NCBI GenBank assembly: GCA_000378025.1
Contig: KB899087.1
Location: 4,796,001 to 4,860,000, forward strand
Length of the DNA: 64,000 nt
Reading direction: 5' to 3'
Source of the DNA: Xanthobacteraceae bacterium 501b
Lineage (GTDB): Bacteria > Pseudomonadota > Alphaproteobacteria > Rhizobiales > Xanthobacteraceae
Shown here: positions 25,580 to 37,480 of the stretch, in pieces
How the letters are laid out: each line of letters starts with the position of its first letter
Position numbering within the stretch: position 1 is the first letter of the stretch
Notes under the pieces: model-generated
Database searches by the model: none
The model's input: only the letters and a program-made list of their open reading frames with translations
Told to the model about the DNA's origin: nothing
Translations under genes and position numbers: made by a program

Positions 25580-26758
25580 TCACGACAGCGCGAACCGGCG
25601 GCCATCGGCCGGCCAGTCGTCGAGGTTCTGAACCACGCAATAGGGGTCCGGCTTTACCGCCGCCCCGGCGTCCCACACGATGTGAAAGCGCCCATCCGCG
25701 CCGATCTCCGCGATGCGCGGGCGCAGCCAGGCATGGTGATTGCTGGGCTCGATCCGCACCCGCCCCTGCGGCGCCTCGAAGCTGCCGGCGCCGAGTTCGG
25801 CCAGCAGCGCCTGCGGCGCGTCGGTGCCGGCGCGCTCCAGCGCCTGCATGGCGAGGTGCATCTGGAAATAGGCCGCCTCCGCCGCCGCCGTCACCGACCG
25901 GTGCACGCCGTTGCGCTTCTTGAAGGCGGCGACGAAGCGCCGCGCTGCCGGCGTGCCCAGCGTCTCGAAGAAGGGCGCGGCAGTGATGTGGCCGGCCGCC
26001 ACCTCGCGCGGCATCCGCGCCACTTCCGCCTCGCTGGTGGTGAGGCTGGCGATGGGGAGGCGGCGGGACGAGAAGCCGGCGGCGTGGTGGGCGGCGTAGA
26101 GCTTCGCGGTGTCCGTGCCGACCACGGTGGAGAAGATGACGTCCGGTTCGGCTTCGCGCACCTTCTCCATCACCTCGGCGAAGGCGGCTTCCGGCGCGTC
26201 GAGCGGCACATAGACCTCGCCCAGCACGCGCCCGCGCGACTGCACCACGAAATCGCTCATGATGCGGTTGGATTCGTAGGGGTAGACGTAGTCGGAACCG
26301 ATCAGAAAGAAGCGGTTGCCGTGATGGCGCAGCAGATAGGTGGCGAGCTGGATCGAATTCTGGTTCGGCGCCGCGCCGGTATAGACGCAGTGGCGCGAAT
26401 ATTCGAAGCCTTCATAGAGCGTGGGGTAGAACAGCAGCCCGTTATGGGCTTCCACCACGGGGAGCACCGCCTTGCGGGTGGAGGACATGTAGCAGCCGAA
26501 GACGAGCCGCACGCCATCCTCGGCCAGCAGTTTTTCGGCGAGGCTGCGGAAGGCGCGCGGGTCGGAAGCCGGATCATAGGCCACCGCCTCGATGCGCCGC
26601 CCGCGCACCCCGCCGGCGGCGTTGATCTCGTCAATGGCGAGCAGCGTGCCGCCGCGCTGCGAGGTTTCCACATCCGCCGTCACGCCGGTGGCGGAGAACA
26701 GCAGTCCCACCCGCCAGGCGTCATCCTTGCTGTCGCTCGCTGGGGAACCTGCCCGCAT
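25580..26758 (-). CDS. amiC: Amide-sensing protein AmiC (periplasmic-binding-protein fold, cytoplasmic)
   Basis: Ligand sensor that binds acetamide-like amides and releases AmiR. The type I binding-protein fold shows WRVGLLFSATGVTADVETSQRGG, VFGCYMSSTRKAVLPVVE, FYPTLYEGFEYS, APNQNSIQLATYLLRHHG, IGSDYVYPYESNRIM, FSTVVGTDTAKLY, PIASLTTSEAEVARM and PYCVVQNLDDWP, matching Pseudomonas AmiC block by block. The start at 26758 gives 392 residues and lacks a signal peptide, consistent with a cytosolic sensor; the frame is open further upstream (26797, 26824) without a better ribosome site. First gene of the amiC-amiR-amiE set, 83 bp after a TetR-family gene. Confidence 0.9.
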   Translation of the reverse strand: MRAGSPASDSKDDAWRVGLLFSATGVTADVETSQRGGTLLAIDEINAAGGVRGRRIEAVAYDPASDPRAFRSLAEKLLAEDGVRLVFGCYMSSTRKAVLPVVEAHNGLLFYPTLYEGFEYSRHCVYTGAAPNQNSIQLATYLLRHHGNRFFLIGSDYVYPYESNRIMSDFVVQSRGRVLGEVYVPLDAPEAAFAEVMEKVREAEPDVIFSTVVGTDTAKLYAAHHAAGFSSRRLPIASLTTSEAEVARMPREVAAGHITAAPFFETLGTPAARRFVAAFKKRNGVHRSVTAAAEAAYFQMHLAMQALERAGTDAPQALLAELGAGSFEAPQGRVRIEPSNHHAWLRPRIAEIGADGRFHIVWDAGAAVKPDPYCVVQNLDDWPADGRRFALS

Positions 26759-26841
26759 CAGCCGCCGCACTCCGCACCGGAACCTCGTCCGGCCCATGCG
26801 ACCAGCCGGGGGCGCGCGGCGCAATACGGCGTTTGCCCCCT

Positions 26842-27408
26842 TTACGCGCCGAAATGGCTGCGTAACTGCTCGCGTGCGGCAGCGAGGATGGCGTCGGAGA
26901 GCGCGGGGTCGCCGCTCGCCACCGCGCGCGCCAGGGTGAGGGCGCCGATCATGCAGGACAGCACCGCCATGGCCTGCTGGCGCCGTGCCTCCGGCGGGGC
27001 CTCGTCCATGTGACGTTCAAGGGCGTCGACGAAACGGCCCATGCCCTCGGCAAAGCTCTTCTGCACCTCGCCGGGCTGGCGCGCCACCTCGGCGCCCAGC
27101 GCCGCGAGGGCGCAGCCGGCGGCCGGGTTGTCGCGATGGGCGGGGGAGAGGTAGCGGTCGAGGATCTCGGGGAGCGAGGCCGATTCCAGCCAGCGCTGGG
27201 CGCCTTCGGCACAGGCCTCCTGGCATGCGGCATCGGCCAGTTCCGCCTTGGAGCGGAAATGACCGTAGAACGCGCCATGGGTCAGCCCGCTCGCCTGCAT
27301 GATCTCGGCGACGCCGACATCCCGGAAGCCGCGCTCGCGAAACAGGCGGGAGGCGGAATCGAGGATCGACCGGCGATGCTCGGCGACCTTGGCTTTCGTG
27401 ACCCGCAA
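26842..27408 (-). CDS. TetR-family transcriptional regulator
   Basis: A 188-residue repressor-type protein. The N-terminal DNA-binding domain reads RRSILDSASRLFRERGFRDVGVAEIMQASGLTHGAFYGHFRSKAEL (about 12-57), with the recognition helix around LTHGAFYGHF. The C-terminal domain, AHRDNPAAGCALAALGAEVARQ and following, resembles the TetR/AcrR subgroup that often controls efflux or detoxification genes. It lies in the same direction as amiC, 83 bp upstream, so it may control the amide genes, itself, or something else. The effector is unknown. The 206 bp upstream of it contains no recognisable gene. Confidence 0.88.
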   Translation of the reverse strand: MRVTKAKVAEHRRSILDSASRLFRERGFRDVGVAEIMQASGLTHGAFYGHFRSKAELADAACQEACAEGAQRWLESASLPEILDRYLSPAHRDNPAAGCALAALGAEVARQPGEVQKSFAEGMGRFVDALERHMDEAPPEARRQQAMAVLSCMIGALTLARAVASGDPALSDAILAAAREQLRSHFGA

Positions 27409-27614
27409 CGCGGCTCTCCTGGAGGGGGCGCCGCATGCGGGCGCCTGTTGGCAACGCCCTCAAAGCACAAAAACGCTGGCGGTGGGAATAGGAATAAGTC
27501 CCGACCACCGGGCCGTGCCGGATTGTCGCGTGCGAGGGAAGGCGGGCGGGGCAAGAGCGGTGCGTGCGGTGCGCGTGTGCCGTTTCGCGCGTGGCCCGGC
27601 CCGCGGCGCTGCGG

Positions 27615-28322
27615 TCAGCGGCCGGGCGCGAGGCTCGCCATGTTGCGGCTGTCGTTCATCTTCTTGAGCTCGTTCACATAATCCTCCGGAAGAAGGAGAT
27701 GCGAGGGGGTGTCGAGGCCCATGAAGGAGGCGACCTGGCCGATGAACCAGGTGCAGTTGGTGGTGGTGGCGTTCCAGAACGGCGTCGTCTTCTGCAGCTT
27801 CTGGATATAGGCGAAAACCTTGGGCGCGTCTTCCTCGGAGAGGTAGACCCGGTAATTGGCGGTCAGATACTGCTCGTCGAGATCGCCATAGCTGGCGCCG
27901 GTTTCCGACTGCACGAACATGAAGTGCCCGAGCACATAGGGCACCGGGCTGTCGGTCGCCGGGTGGAGACCGGCAACGTCGACCGCGCGCTCGCTGGACT
28001 TGCCGTACCAGAGAAAGGCATGGCCATAGGTGGCGGCGGTGCGGGCGCGGAAATCGACATAATAGGGCGCCGGCGCCGGCGCGGCGGCAGCTTCCGAAGC
28101 GCCGGGGGCGCTGGCAGCAGGGGAACTTGCGGCAGGGGAACTTGCGGCAGAAGCGCCGGCGCCGATGCTGGCGACCTGTGTGCCGGCGGGGGAAGTCGCA
28201 GCCGTCTGCGTCGCGCCGGCCTGCGTGGCGAAGGCCGGCGCGGTCAGCAGGCCGGACGCCGTGAGGGCGCACAGCGCGAGGGCGCGGCTGCGGCGGCGTA
28301 TCATCGGGAAGATCATCGTCAT
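27615..28322 (-). CDS. Secreted protein of unknown function
   Basis: Not recognised as a named family. The ATG at 28322 has GGAG seven bases upstream and opens a Sec signal (MTMIFPMIRRRSRALALCALTASG...PAFA, cleavage near residue 33). An Ala/Ser/Gly/Pro-rich low-complexity stretch (about 35-88) follows, then a folded domain of about 145 residues with conserved-looking patches: YYVDFRARTAATYGHAFLWYG, HFMFVQSETGASYGDLDEQYL, YRVYLSEEDAPKVFAYIQKL and ATTTNCTWFIGQVASFMGL. The isolated His near the start of the domain and the Asn-Cys-Thr patch could belong to a papain-like or NlpC-like hydrolase, but that is speculation. Total 235 residues. Confidence 0.75.
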   Translation of the reverse strand: MTMIFPMIRRRSRALALCALTASGLLTAPAFATQAGATQTAATSPAGTQVASIGAGASAASSPAASSPAASAPGASEAAAAPAPAPYYVDFRARTAATYGHAFLWYGKSSERAVDVAGLHPATDSPVPYVLGHFMFVQSETGASYGDLDEQYLTANYRVYLSEEDAPKVFAYIQKLQKTTPFWNATTTNCTWFIGQVASFMGLDTPSHLLLPEDYVNELKKMNDSRNMASLAPGR

Positions 28323-28421
28323 AACGGCACTCCGTCTTTCTCTCGAACACATCGCGCGGCCGGGCGGGCCGGCCGCGCTTATGTCAAGCACGCCTCAAAC
28401 GGGGTGCGCGGGCAGAAGGGC

Positions 28422-28580
28422 TCAGCCCTTGGTGGCGATCGGCTCGGGAGCCTTGCCGACCGGGGCCTTGCCGACGGGCGCGGCCTGGGCCTTGACCGGC
28501 TGGGGCTGGGGCATGTCGGCGGCGACGGCGGCGCCGAGCATGAAGAGGGAGGCGGAGACGACGAGGAGCGACTTGATCAT
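28422..28580 (-). CDS. Small secreted protein, 52 residues
   Basis: Short reading frame on the minus strand beginning MIKSLLVVSASLFMLGAAVA, a textbook signal peptide, with probable cleavage before ADMPQ. The mature part is about 31 residues of Pro, Ala, Lys and Gln with a direct repeat PVGKA-PVGKA. No family recognised. It lies about 100 bp upstream of the larger secreted protein, same strand, and could share a transcript. The signal peptide and codon pattern make it credible despite its size. Confidence 0.6.
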   Translation of the reverse strand: MIKSLLVVSASLFMLGAAVAADMPQPQPVKAQAAPVGKAPVGKAPEPIATKG

Positions 28581-28850
28581 GGCGGATTACCTTAGGTTAG
28601 AAATAATTCAGAGTAATGAGACCGGCGGAGCCTGGGTCTTAACTAGATGTTGAGTAGCGCTTCCTTTGTGGCGGTCAATTGACAGCAGGGGGGCACCGCG
28701 CCGGCATATCCGGGATTTTGCCGACTGTTGCATAAAGGGCACGAAGATTGCCGGGAATCGCCTCTCGGCCGGTCTGCCGACCCGCGGGCGGGCGGGTTTC
28801 TGCTATCAGGACAGCCAAGAAATCACAGGCCGGCGGGCGGGAGTGAAAGA

Positions 28851-29363
28851 ATGCGGCGTGGAATCCTCCTGGCCCTGGTCGCGGCGGCGGCGCTGCTGAT
28901 TCCCGCCTCCGCGAGCCTGGCCCGCGAGACGGTGGCGTTCGCCAATCTGGCCTACCGCCCGGGCACCATCGTGGTCAGCACCAGGGAGCGCACGCTCTAT
29001 CTGGTGGTCGGCGAGGGGCAGGCGATCCGCTACCCCGTGGCGGTCGGCCGCAAGGGCAAGCAGTGGCAGGGCGAGACCCGGATCGAGCGCAAATATGTCG
29101 AGCCGGCCTGGTCGCCGCCCGAGGAGATCAAGCGCGACAACCCGAAGCTGCCGGATGTCATCGCCGGCGGCACGCCCGAGAACCCGATGGGCGCCCGCGC
29201 CATGACGCTGACGGGCGGCGGGCAATACGCCATCCACGGCACCAACAAGCCGAAATCCATCGGCACCTTCGCCTCCTATGGCTGCGTGCGGATGCTGAAC
29301 GAGGACATTATCGACCTGTATGAGCGCGTGCGCGTCGGCACCACGGTGGTGATGCTGCCGTGA
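28851..29363 (+). CDS. L,D-transpeptidase (YkuD domain)
   Basis: Periplasmic enzyme that forms 3-3 cross-links in peptidoglycan or attaches proteins to it. The ATG at 28851, with GGGAG seven bases before it, starts a signal peptide (ILLALVAAAALLIPASASLA); 170 residues in all. The YkuD domain covers about 35-170: IVVSTRERTLYLVVGEGQAIRY, GKQWQGETRIERKYVEPAW, then the catalytic motif with His129 (YAIHGTN), Ser142 and Cys145 (SYGCVRM). All catalytic residues are present. It stands alone, divergent from the small secreted protein and convergent with the GFA-family gene four bases downstream. Confidence 0.92.
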   Translation: MRRGILLALVAAAALLIPASASLARETVAFANLAYRPGTIVVSTRERTLYLVVGEGQAIRYPVAVGRKGKQWQGETRIERKYVEPAWSPPEEIKRDNPKLPDVIAGGTPENPMGARAMTLTGGGQYAIHGTNKPKSIGTFASYGCVRMLNEDIIDLYERVRVGTTVVMLP

Positions 29364-29367
29364 AGGC

Positions 29368-29766
29368 TCAGCCCGGCTCGTCGCGGTCGCGCGCGTGCTG
29401 CTCCGCGCCCTCCTGCGGCGCGAGCCAGTGCTCGCGGCGGATCGTCCAGAGTTCGTAGGAGGGCACCAGCGCGGATGGCGGCGCGTCCAGCGTGCCGAGC
29501 TTGACCTCGATCTCGTCCGACCCCTCCTCCCAGCAGAACAGCTGCGACCCGCAGCTGGGGCAGAAGCGCTCGCCCCCCGCCCGGACCTGCCAGCAGGCGA
29601 GTTCGCCGGACAGCGTGACCCCCGCGCGCGGCCAGATGCCGAAGAAGGAAAAGGCCGAGCCGGACTGTTTCCGGCAGGTCGCGCAATGGCACAGCCCGAC
29701 CCGCAGCGGCGCGCCCTCGATCTGGTAGCGGACGTCTCCGCAATTGCAGCCACCGGTAAGGGTCAT
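29368..29766 (-). CDS. GFA/CENP-V family zinc-binding protein
   Basis: A 132-residue protein of the glutathione-dependent formaldehyde-activating (Mss4-like) family; few members have a proven reaction. Zinc ligands are visible in GGCNCGDVRY, GLCHCATCRKQSG and RFCPSCGSQLF, in the family's order. The ATG at 29766 has AAGGAG seven bases upstream; a longer upstream frame lacks similarity. C-terminal residues (SYELWTIRREHWL) are also typical. Convergent with the L,D-transpeptidase gene, no operon. A role in formaldehyde handling should not be assumed. Confidence 0.85.
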   Translation of the reverse strand: MTLTGGCNCGDVRYQIEGAPLRVGLCHCATCRKQSGSAFSFFGIWPRAGVTLSGELACWQVRAGGERFCPSCGSQLFCWEEGSDEIEVKLGTLDAPPSALVPSYELWTIRREHWLAPQEGAEQHARDRDEPG

Positions 29767-29917
29767 GGGGATCTCCTTGGGTCGAGACTCCAGCATCGCG
29801 CGGCACGGGCTGCAGGCCAACCACGCGCGGGGCCTCCGGTTCCGGCAGTCCTCCGGACATTGCTTTCCGCCGATCCGTCAATTTGCCCGCCGCGCGCCCG
29901 ATGTGCCACCCTGCCGC

Positions 29918-30304
29918 ATGGCCTCGTTCCAATTCCGATCCGTGCTGAGTGACGGCCGCGACGTTCATCTGCGCGACATTCTCCGCCTCTTGCAGCCCCG
30001 TGGCGACCATGCCGCGTGGGAGTTGGATCACGGCGACGAGGGCGAATTCTGGGCGACGGCCAAAGCGGGCCACGACATCAGCTGGGCGCAGGCGATCGCC
30101 GGAACCGGCCAACGCCTGTCGGGCGAGACCTTGCGCGTCCGCGCGGACGATATTCTTCAGGTCATCACCGGAGAATTCCGGGCCTTCGAGGGAGCGGCGG
30201 CGGCCCCGTGGCTGATGGTGCGCGCGTTCGACAGTTCGTTCTACGAGATCGTCACCGAGGACGAGGCGACTATCGCCCTCGCCCGGCGCCATTTCAGCGG
30301 GTAG
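29918..30304 (+). CDS. Conserved-looking small protein of unknown function
   Basis: A 128-residue soluble protein, not recognised. The ATG at 29918 (MASFQFRSVLSDGRDVHLRDI) lacks a clear ribosome site, so the start is uncertain. Rich in Trp/Phe and acidic residues (HAAWELDHGDEGEFWATAKAG), with no membrane segment and no cysteine. It is followed within 35 bp by a strong hairpin terminator and is convergent with pyk. The preceding 150 bp, shared with the divergent GFA gene, would hold both promoters. Confidence 0.6.
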   Translation: MASFQFRSVLSDGRDVHLRDILRLLQPRGDHAAWELDHGDEGEFWATAKAGHDISWAQAIAGTGQRLSGETLRVRADDILQVITGEFRAFEGAAAAPWLMVRAFDSSFYEIVTEDEATIALARRHFSG

Positions 30305-30335
30305 CGCCGCCGGGTTCCACACCCCGCCTGCAACG

Positions 30336-30364
30336 AAAAAAGGCCCGGCGCGAGCCGGGCCTTT
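30336..30364. terminator. Bidirectional intrinsic terminator
   Basis: AGGCCCGGC (30341-30349), loop GCGA, GCCGGGCCT (30354-30362), flanked by an A-run (30336-30341) and CTTT. On the minus strand, reading out of pyk, the stem is followed by six T, so it mainly ends pyk transcripts and can also stop the short gene on the plus strand. Confidence 0.85.
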
Positions 30365-30393
30365 CGGTATTGAGCAAGGCGCCTGGCGCTGCT

Positions 30394-31941
30394 TCACTCC
30401 GCCGCCGGTTCCACCGGGGCGGAGCGCAGCACGGCGTCGTCGGCCTTCATCGCCGCGGCGCGGGGGCGCATGGAATCGCCGGTCTCTTCCGGGCGCGGGG
30501 TGCGGTGGGCCATCGCCTTGTCGATGGTGACGAGGCGCAGCACATTGGTGGTGCCGGGGGTGGCGAAGGGCACGCCGGCGGTGATGGCGATCAGGTCGCC
30601 CTCGGTGGCGAAGCCGTGCTCCACCGTCACCTGCGTCGCCTTGGCCGCCATCTCGCCGAAGGTGTGGATCTCCTCCGGCGCGTGCACGACATGCACGCCA
30701 TAGGACATGACAAGCCGGCGGGCGGTCGACAGCTGGCTGGCAATGCCGATGATCGGGATGCGCGGGCGCTCGCGCGCCGCGTGCAGCGTGGTGGTGCCGG
30801 ACAGGGTGTAGGTGACGATCGCCGCCGCATTGGTCGATAGCGCGGCGTGATAGGCGGCCTGCGTCACCGCATCGGCCACCGAATGGCCTTCCTCGGGACG
30901 CTGCGATTCGATGATCGCGCGGTAGCCGGGATCACGCTCCACCTGCTTGATGATCTGGTCCATCATCGCCACGGCTTCCACCGGGTACTGGCCGGCGGCG
31001 CTTTCGGCCGAGAGCATCACCGCGTCGGCGCCATCATAGACGGCGGTGGCGACGTCGGAGACTTCGGCGCGGGTCGGCACCGGGGCGCTGATCATCGATT
31101 CCAGCATCTGCGTCGCCACGATCACCGGCTTGCCGAGGCGGCGGGATTCGCGGATGACGCGCTTCTGCAGCGCCGGGATTTCCGGCAGCGACAGCTCGAC
31201 GCCGAGATCGCCGCGCGCCACCATGATGCTGTCCGACAGCTCGGTGAGGCGGGTGAGGTGCTCGACCGCGAGCGGCTTCTCCAGCTTGAGGTTGATCTGG
31301 GCGCGGCCCTGGATCAGCTCCTTGGCTTCGAGCACGTCCTCGGGGCGCTGCACGAAGGAGAGCGCGATCCACTCGACGCCGAGGTCGAGGGCGAAGAACA
31401 GGTCGGCGCGGTCCTTGTCGGTGAGCGCCGAGACCGGCAGCAGCACGTCGGGGACGTTGAAGCCCTTATTGTTCGACAGCTTGTTGCCGGCGACCACTTC
31501 GGCGTCGATATAGCCTGCGCCCTTCTTCACCACCCGAACCCGCACTTTGCCGTCGTCGAGCAGCACGGTGGAGCCTTCATTGAGGGCTTCGAGGATTTCC
31601 GGGTGCGGGATCGAGACGCGGGTCTCGTTGCCCGGCGTCGGGTCGGTGTCGAAGCGGATGGTCGAGCCGGCGGTCAGGTTGATAAAGCCGTTCTCGAAGC
31701 GGCCGAGGCGCAGCTTCGGGCCCTGCAGGTCGGCGAGCACGCCGATCGGCCGGCGGACTTCCTTTTCCAGCGCCCGTACAGAGGCCAGAACGCGGCCATG
31801 GTTTTCCTGGGTGCCGTGGCTGAAATTAAGCCGGAACACATCGACCCCGGCCTCATAAAGCGCCTTGATCATTTCCGGACTTGAAGAAGCCGGACCCAGC
31901 GTCGCCACGATCTTGGTCGCGCGTCCACGCCTGCTAACCAT
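30394..31941 (-). CDS. pyk: Pyruvate kinase
   Basis: Final ATP-forming step of glycolysis: phosphoenolpyruvate plus ADP to pyruvate plus ATP. GGAGGATATT precedes the ATG at 31941. The protein is 515 residues, slightly longer than usual because of an Ala/Pro-rich tail of about 30 residues. Motifs: TKIVATLGPASS, VFRLNFSHG, DLQGPKLRLG, the metal/substrate signature IMVARGDLGVELSLPEIPALQK, KPVIVATQMLESM, TRAEVSDVATAVYDGADAVMLSAESA. The C-terminal regulatory domain (VADAVTQAAYHAAL...) is intact. Divergent from pyc across a 440-bp gap, so the enzymes that make and use pyruvate face away from a shared control region. Confidence 0.96.
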   Translation of the reverse strand: MVSRRGRATKIVATLGPASSSPEMIKALYEAGVDVFRLNFSHGTQENHGRVLASVRALEKEVRRPIGVLADLQGPKLRLGRFENGFINLTAGSTIRFDTDPTPGNETRVSIPHPEILEALNEGSTVLLDDGKVRVRVVKKGAGYIDAEVVAGNKLSNNKGFNVPDVLLPVSALTDKDRADLFFALDLGVEWIALSFVQRPEDVLEAKELIQGRAQINLKLEKPLAVEHLTRLTELSDSIMVARGDLGVELSLPEIPALQKRVIRESRRLGKPVIVATQMLESMISAPVPTRAEVSDVATAVYDGADAVMLSAESAAGQYPVEAVAMMDQIIKQVERDPGYRAIIESQRPEEGHSVADAVTQAAYHAALSTNAAAIVTYTLSGTTTLHAARERPRIPIIGIASQLSTARRLVMSYGVHVVHAPEEIHTFGEMAAKATQVTVEHGFATEGDLIAITAGVPFATPGTTNVLRLVTIDKAMAHRTPRPEETGDSMRPRAAAMKADDAVLRSAPVEPAAE

Positions 31942-32380
31942 AATATCCTCCGTCGGTGGGCTCGCCGATGCGCGGCACCGGCGCGTCTCATATGGACCAA
32001 AAGTCTAGCTCTGTCTCTCGGATGTTATCTTGCACCGCAGCGTGTCCCTTTCGCGACGCGCCGGGCCGCGCGGCTCACAAAAGCGTAACGCTGGGTCAGC
32101 ATTGGCAACCGTCCAGGCCGGGGACAGGACACCGACAGCGACGCCGGTCCGGCTGAAAAATCTTGCTGGCATGCGTAATTCTGTATACCACTATGCGTGT
32201 CACGCATGCGGCATCTGTCCGAGCGCCGGTATCCCGTCACGGAATACGGCATGGCTGATGCATCGCCCTTCTGCCGGTTCCGGCAGCGGCAGGCAGGCGG
32301 GGCGCCCGTTTGGTCCGCAGCAGGATGCAGGTTTCGAGTTTTCAACATTCGCTGACCGCAACCACGGGTGACGCCACGCC
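31942..32380. other. Divergent pyk-pyc intergenic region without a gene
   Basis: No frame in these 439 bp shows coding character. It should contain the promoters of both pyk and pyc. The only clear structure is the palindrome at 32193 with a half-site upstream, described separately. Confidence 0.6.
32193..32207. promoter_or_regulatory. 15-bp perfect palindrome in the pyk-pyc gap
   Basis: ATGCGTG-T-CACGCAT is exactly symmetric. A further half-site, GCATGCGT, lies at 32169-32176, and GTATAC lies between them (about 32183-32188). Placement between divergent pyruvate genes makes a regulator site plausible; no protein can be named. Confidence 0.45.
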
Positions 32381-35854
<3,474 letters not shown>

Positions 35855-35910
35855 AACGAAACGGTTAACGACCTTCTCGGGAGGAAGGCGATCTTGGGAG
35901 GCAGGCAAAA

Positions 35911-37089
35911 ATGCGATTGGCAATACTGAAGGAAGAGACGGGCCTTGAGCCCCGCGTGGCGGGCAGTCCCGACACGGTAAAGCGCTATCTCGGCTTGGGG
36001 GCGACGGTTGTTGTTGCCTCGGGTGCGGGTGTGGCGTCGGGGATTGGCGATGCTGATTATGAGGGCGCGGGCGCCAGCGTTGTCGCGGACAATGCGGCGG
36101 CGGTTTCGGGGGCGGATCTGGTGCTCGCCGTGCGCCGGCCGGAGGCGGCGGCGCTGAAGGGCATCAACCCCGGCGCGCTTGTGATCGCCATCGCCGACCC
36201 GCATGGCCATGAGGCGGCGCTGACCGAGATCGCCGGCACCGGCGCCAGCCTGTTCGCGATGGAGCTGATGCCGCGCATCACCCGGGCGCAGGTGATGGAC
36301 GTGCTGTCCTCGCAGGCCAACCTTGCCGGCTACCGCGCGGTGATCGACGCCTCGTCCGAGTTCGGCCGGGCGTTCCCGATGATGATGACGGCGGCCGGCA
36401 CCGTGCCGGCGGCGCGCGTCTTCATCATGGGCGCCGGCGTTGCCGGCCTGCAGGCGATCGCCACGGCGCGGCGCCTCGGCGCGGTGGTCTCGGCCACCGA
36501 TGTGCGCCCGGCGGCGAAGGAACAGGTCGAATCCCTCGGCGCCAAGTTCATCGCGGTGGAGGACGAGGAGTTCAAGCAGGCGGAAACCGCCGGCGGCTAC
36601 GCCAAGGCGATGTCGGCGGAATACCAGGCCAAGCAGGCGGCGCTGACCGCCGCCCACATCGCCAAGCAGGACATCGTCATCACCACGGCGCTGATCCCCG
36701 GCCGCCCGGCGCCCAAGCTGGTGGCGGCCGACACGGTGGCGGCGATGAAGCCGGGCTCGATCCTGATCGACCTCGCGGTGGAACGCGGCGGCAATGTCGA
36801 AGGCGCGGTCGCCGGCGAAGTCGTCACCACGGCGAACGGTGTCAAGATCGTCGGCCATCTCAACGTGCCGGGACGCCTCGCGGCCACCGCCTCGCAGCTC
36901 TACGCCAAGAACCTCTACGCCTTTGTCGAGACGCTGGTGGACAAGAGCACGAAGGCGCTCGCGGTGAAGTGGGACGACGAGCTGGTGAAGGCGACGCTGC
37001 TGACCAAGGACGGGGCGGTGGTGCATCCGGGCTTCAAGCCGGCCGACGTTGCGCCGGCGGCGGCGGCCACGGACGCTTCGGCGGCTTAA
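35911..37089 (+). CDS. pntAA: NAD(P) transhydrogenase alpha subunit, NAD(H)-binding part
   Basis: Soluble NAD(H)-binding domain I of the proton-translocating transhydrogenase, which reduces NADP+ with NADH using the proton gradient. At 392 residues it lacks the membrane helices that E. coli PntA carries, as in other alphaproteobacteria with three-gene systems. Visible: MRLAILKEETGLEPRVAGSP, FAMELMPRITRAQVMDVLSSQANLAGYRAV, the dinucleotide-binding MGAGVAGLQAIATARRLGAVV, VITTALIPGRPAPKLV and MKPGSILIDLAVERGGNVEGA. It is separated from pntAB by 391 bp containing a large inverted repeat, unusual for an operon whose products form one complex. Confidence 0.95.
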   Translation: MRLAILKEETGLEPRVAGSPDTVKRYLGLGATVVVASGAGVASGIGDADYEGAGASVVADNAAAVSGADLVLAVRRPEAAALKGINPGALVIAIADPHGHEAALTEIAGTGASLFAMELMPRITRAQVMDVLSSQANLAGYRAVIDASSEFGRAFPMMMTAAGTVPAARVFIMGAGVAGLQAIATARRLGAVVSATDVRPAAKEQVESLGAKFIAVEDEEFKQAETAGGYAKAMSAEYQAKQAALTAAHIAKQDIVITTALIPGRPAPKLVAADTVAAMKPGSILIDLAVERGGNVEGAVAGEVVTTANGVKIVGHLNVPGRLAATASQLYAKNLYAFVETLVDKSTKALAVKWDDELVKATLLTKDGAVVHPGFKPADVAPAAAATDASAA

Positions 37090-37139
37090 GGGCGGACGGC
37101 GTAGGGCGGACGGCGTAAGGCGCGGGCCGCCTCTCCCAC

Positions 37140-37240
37140 GTCATCCCCGGGCTTGACCCGGGGATCCACGGGCCACCGGAACCATGGACCCGCGCTGCGG
37201 CGTGCGGGACATGGATCCCCGGGTCAAGCCCGGGGATGAC
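37140..37240. repeat. 28-bp perfect inverted repeat between pntAA and pntAB
   Basis: The arm at 37140-37167 (GTCATCCCCGGGCTTGACCC, then GGGGATCC) is the exact reverse complement of 37213-37240, with a 45-bp loop. The sequence type (GTCATCCCCGGGCTTGACCC) is a frequent mobile intergenic repeat of Rhizobiales; a related arm occurs at 52504. It could fold into a very stable RNA hairpin inside the pnt transcript. The remaining ~240 bp up to pntAB show no gene. Confidence 0.8.
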
Positions 37241-37480
37241 GGTCTGGGAGGGGGATGACGGCCGGAGGGAAGGGCTCGCCGGCGCGGCACTCGTCCGGCG
37301 CTCTTCCGGCACCCGCCCGTCTTGCTTGCGATCCCGGCTCGGCGCTTCGCGCCGTCCGGGATGACGTGGCAGGGGCGCCTTCCGGGGACGCCTGCCGGGA
37401 CGCCTGAAACGAGATCAAGTCTTAAGGGCGGCCCAGCCGGGGAGATCGGCGGCCGGCTCACAGAACGGGGAATAGAGGAA

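Noticed and set aside
32025..32348. Minus-strand frame in the pyk-pyc gap
   Set aside because: No ribosome site, no domain, composition unlike neighbouring genes, and it covers the likely promoter region.
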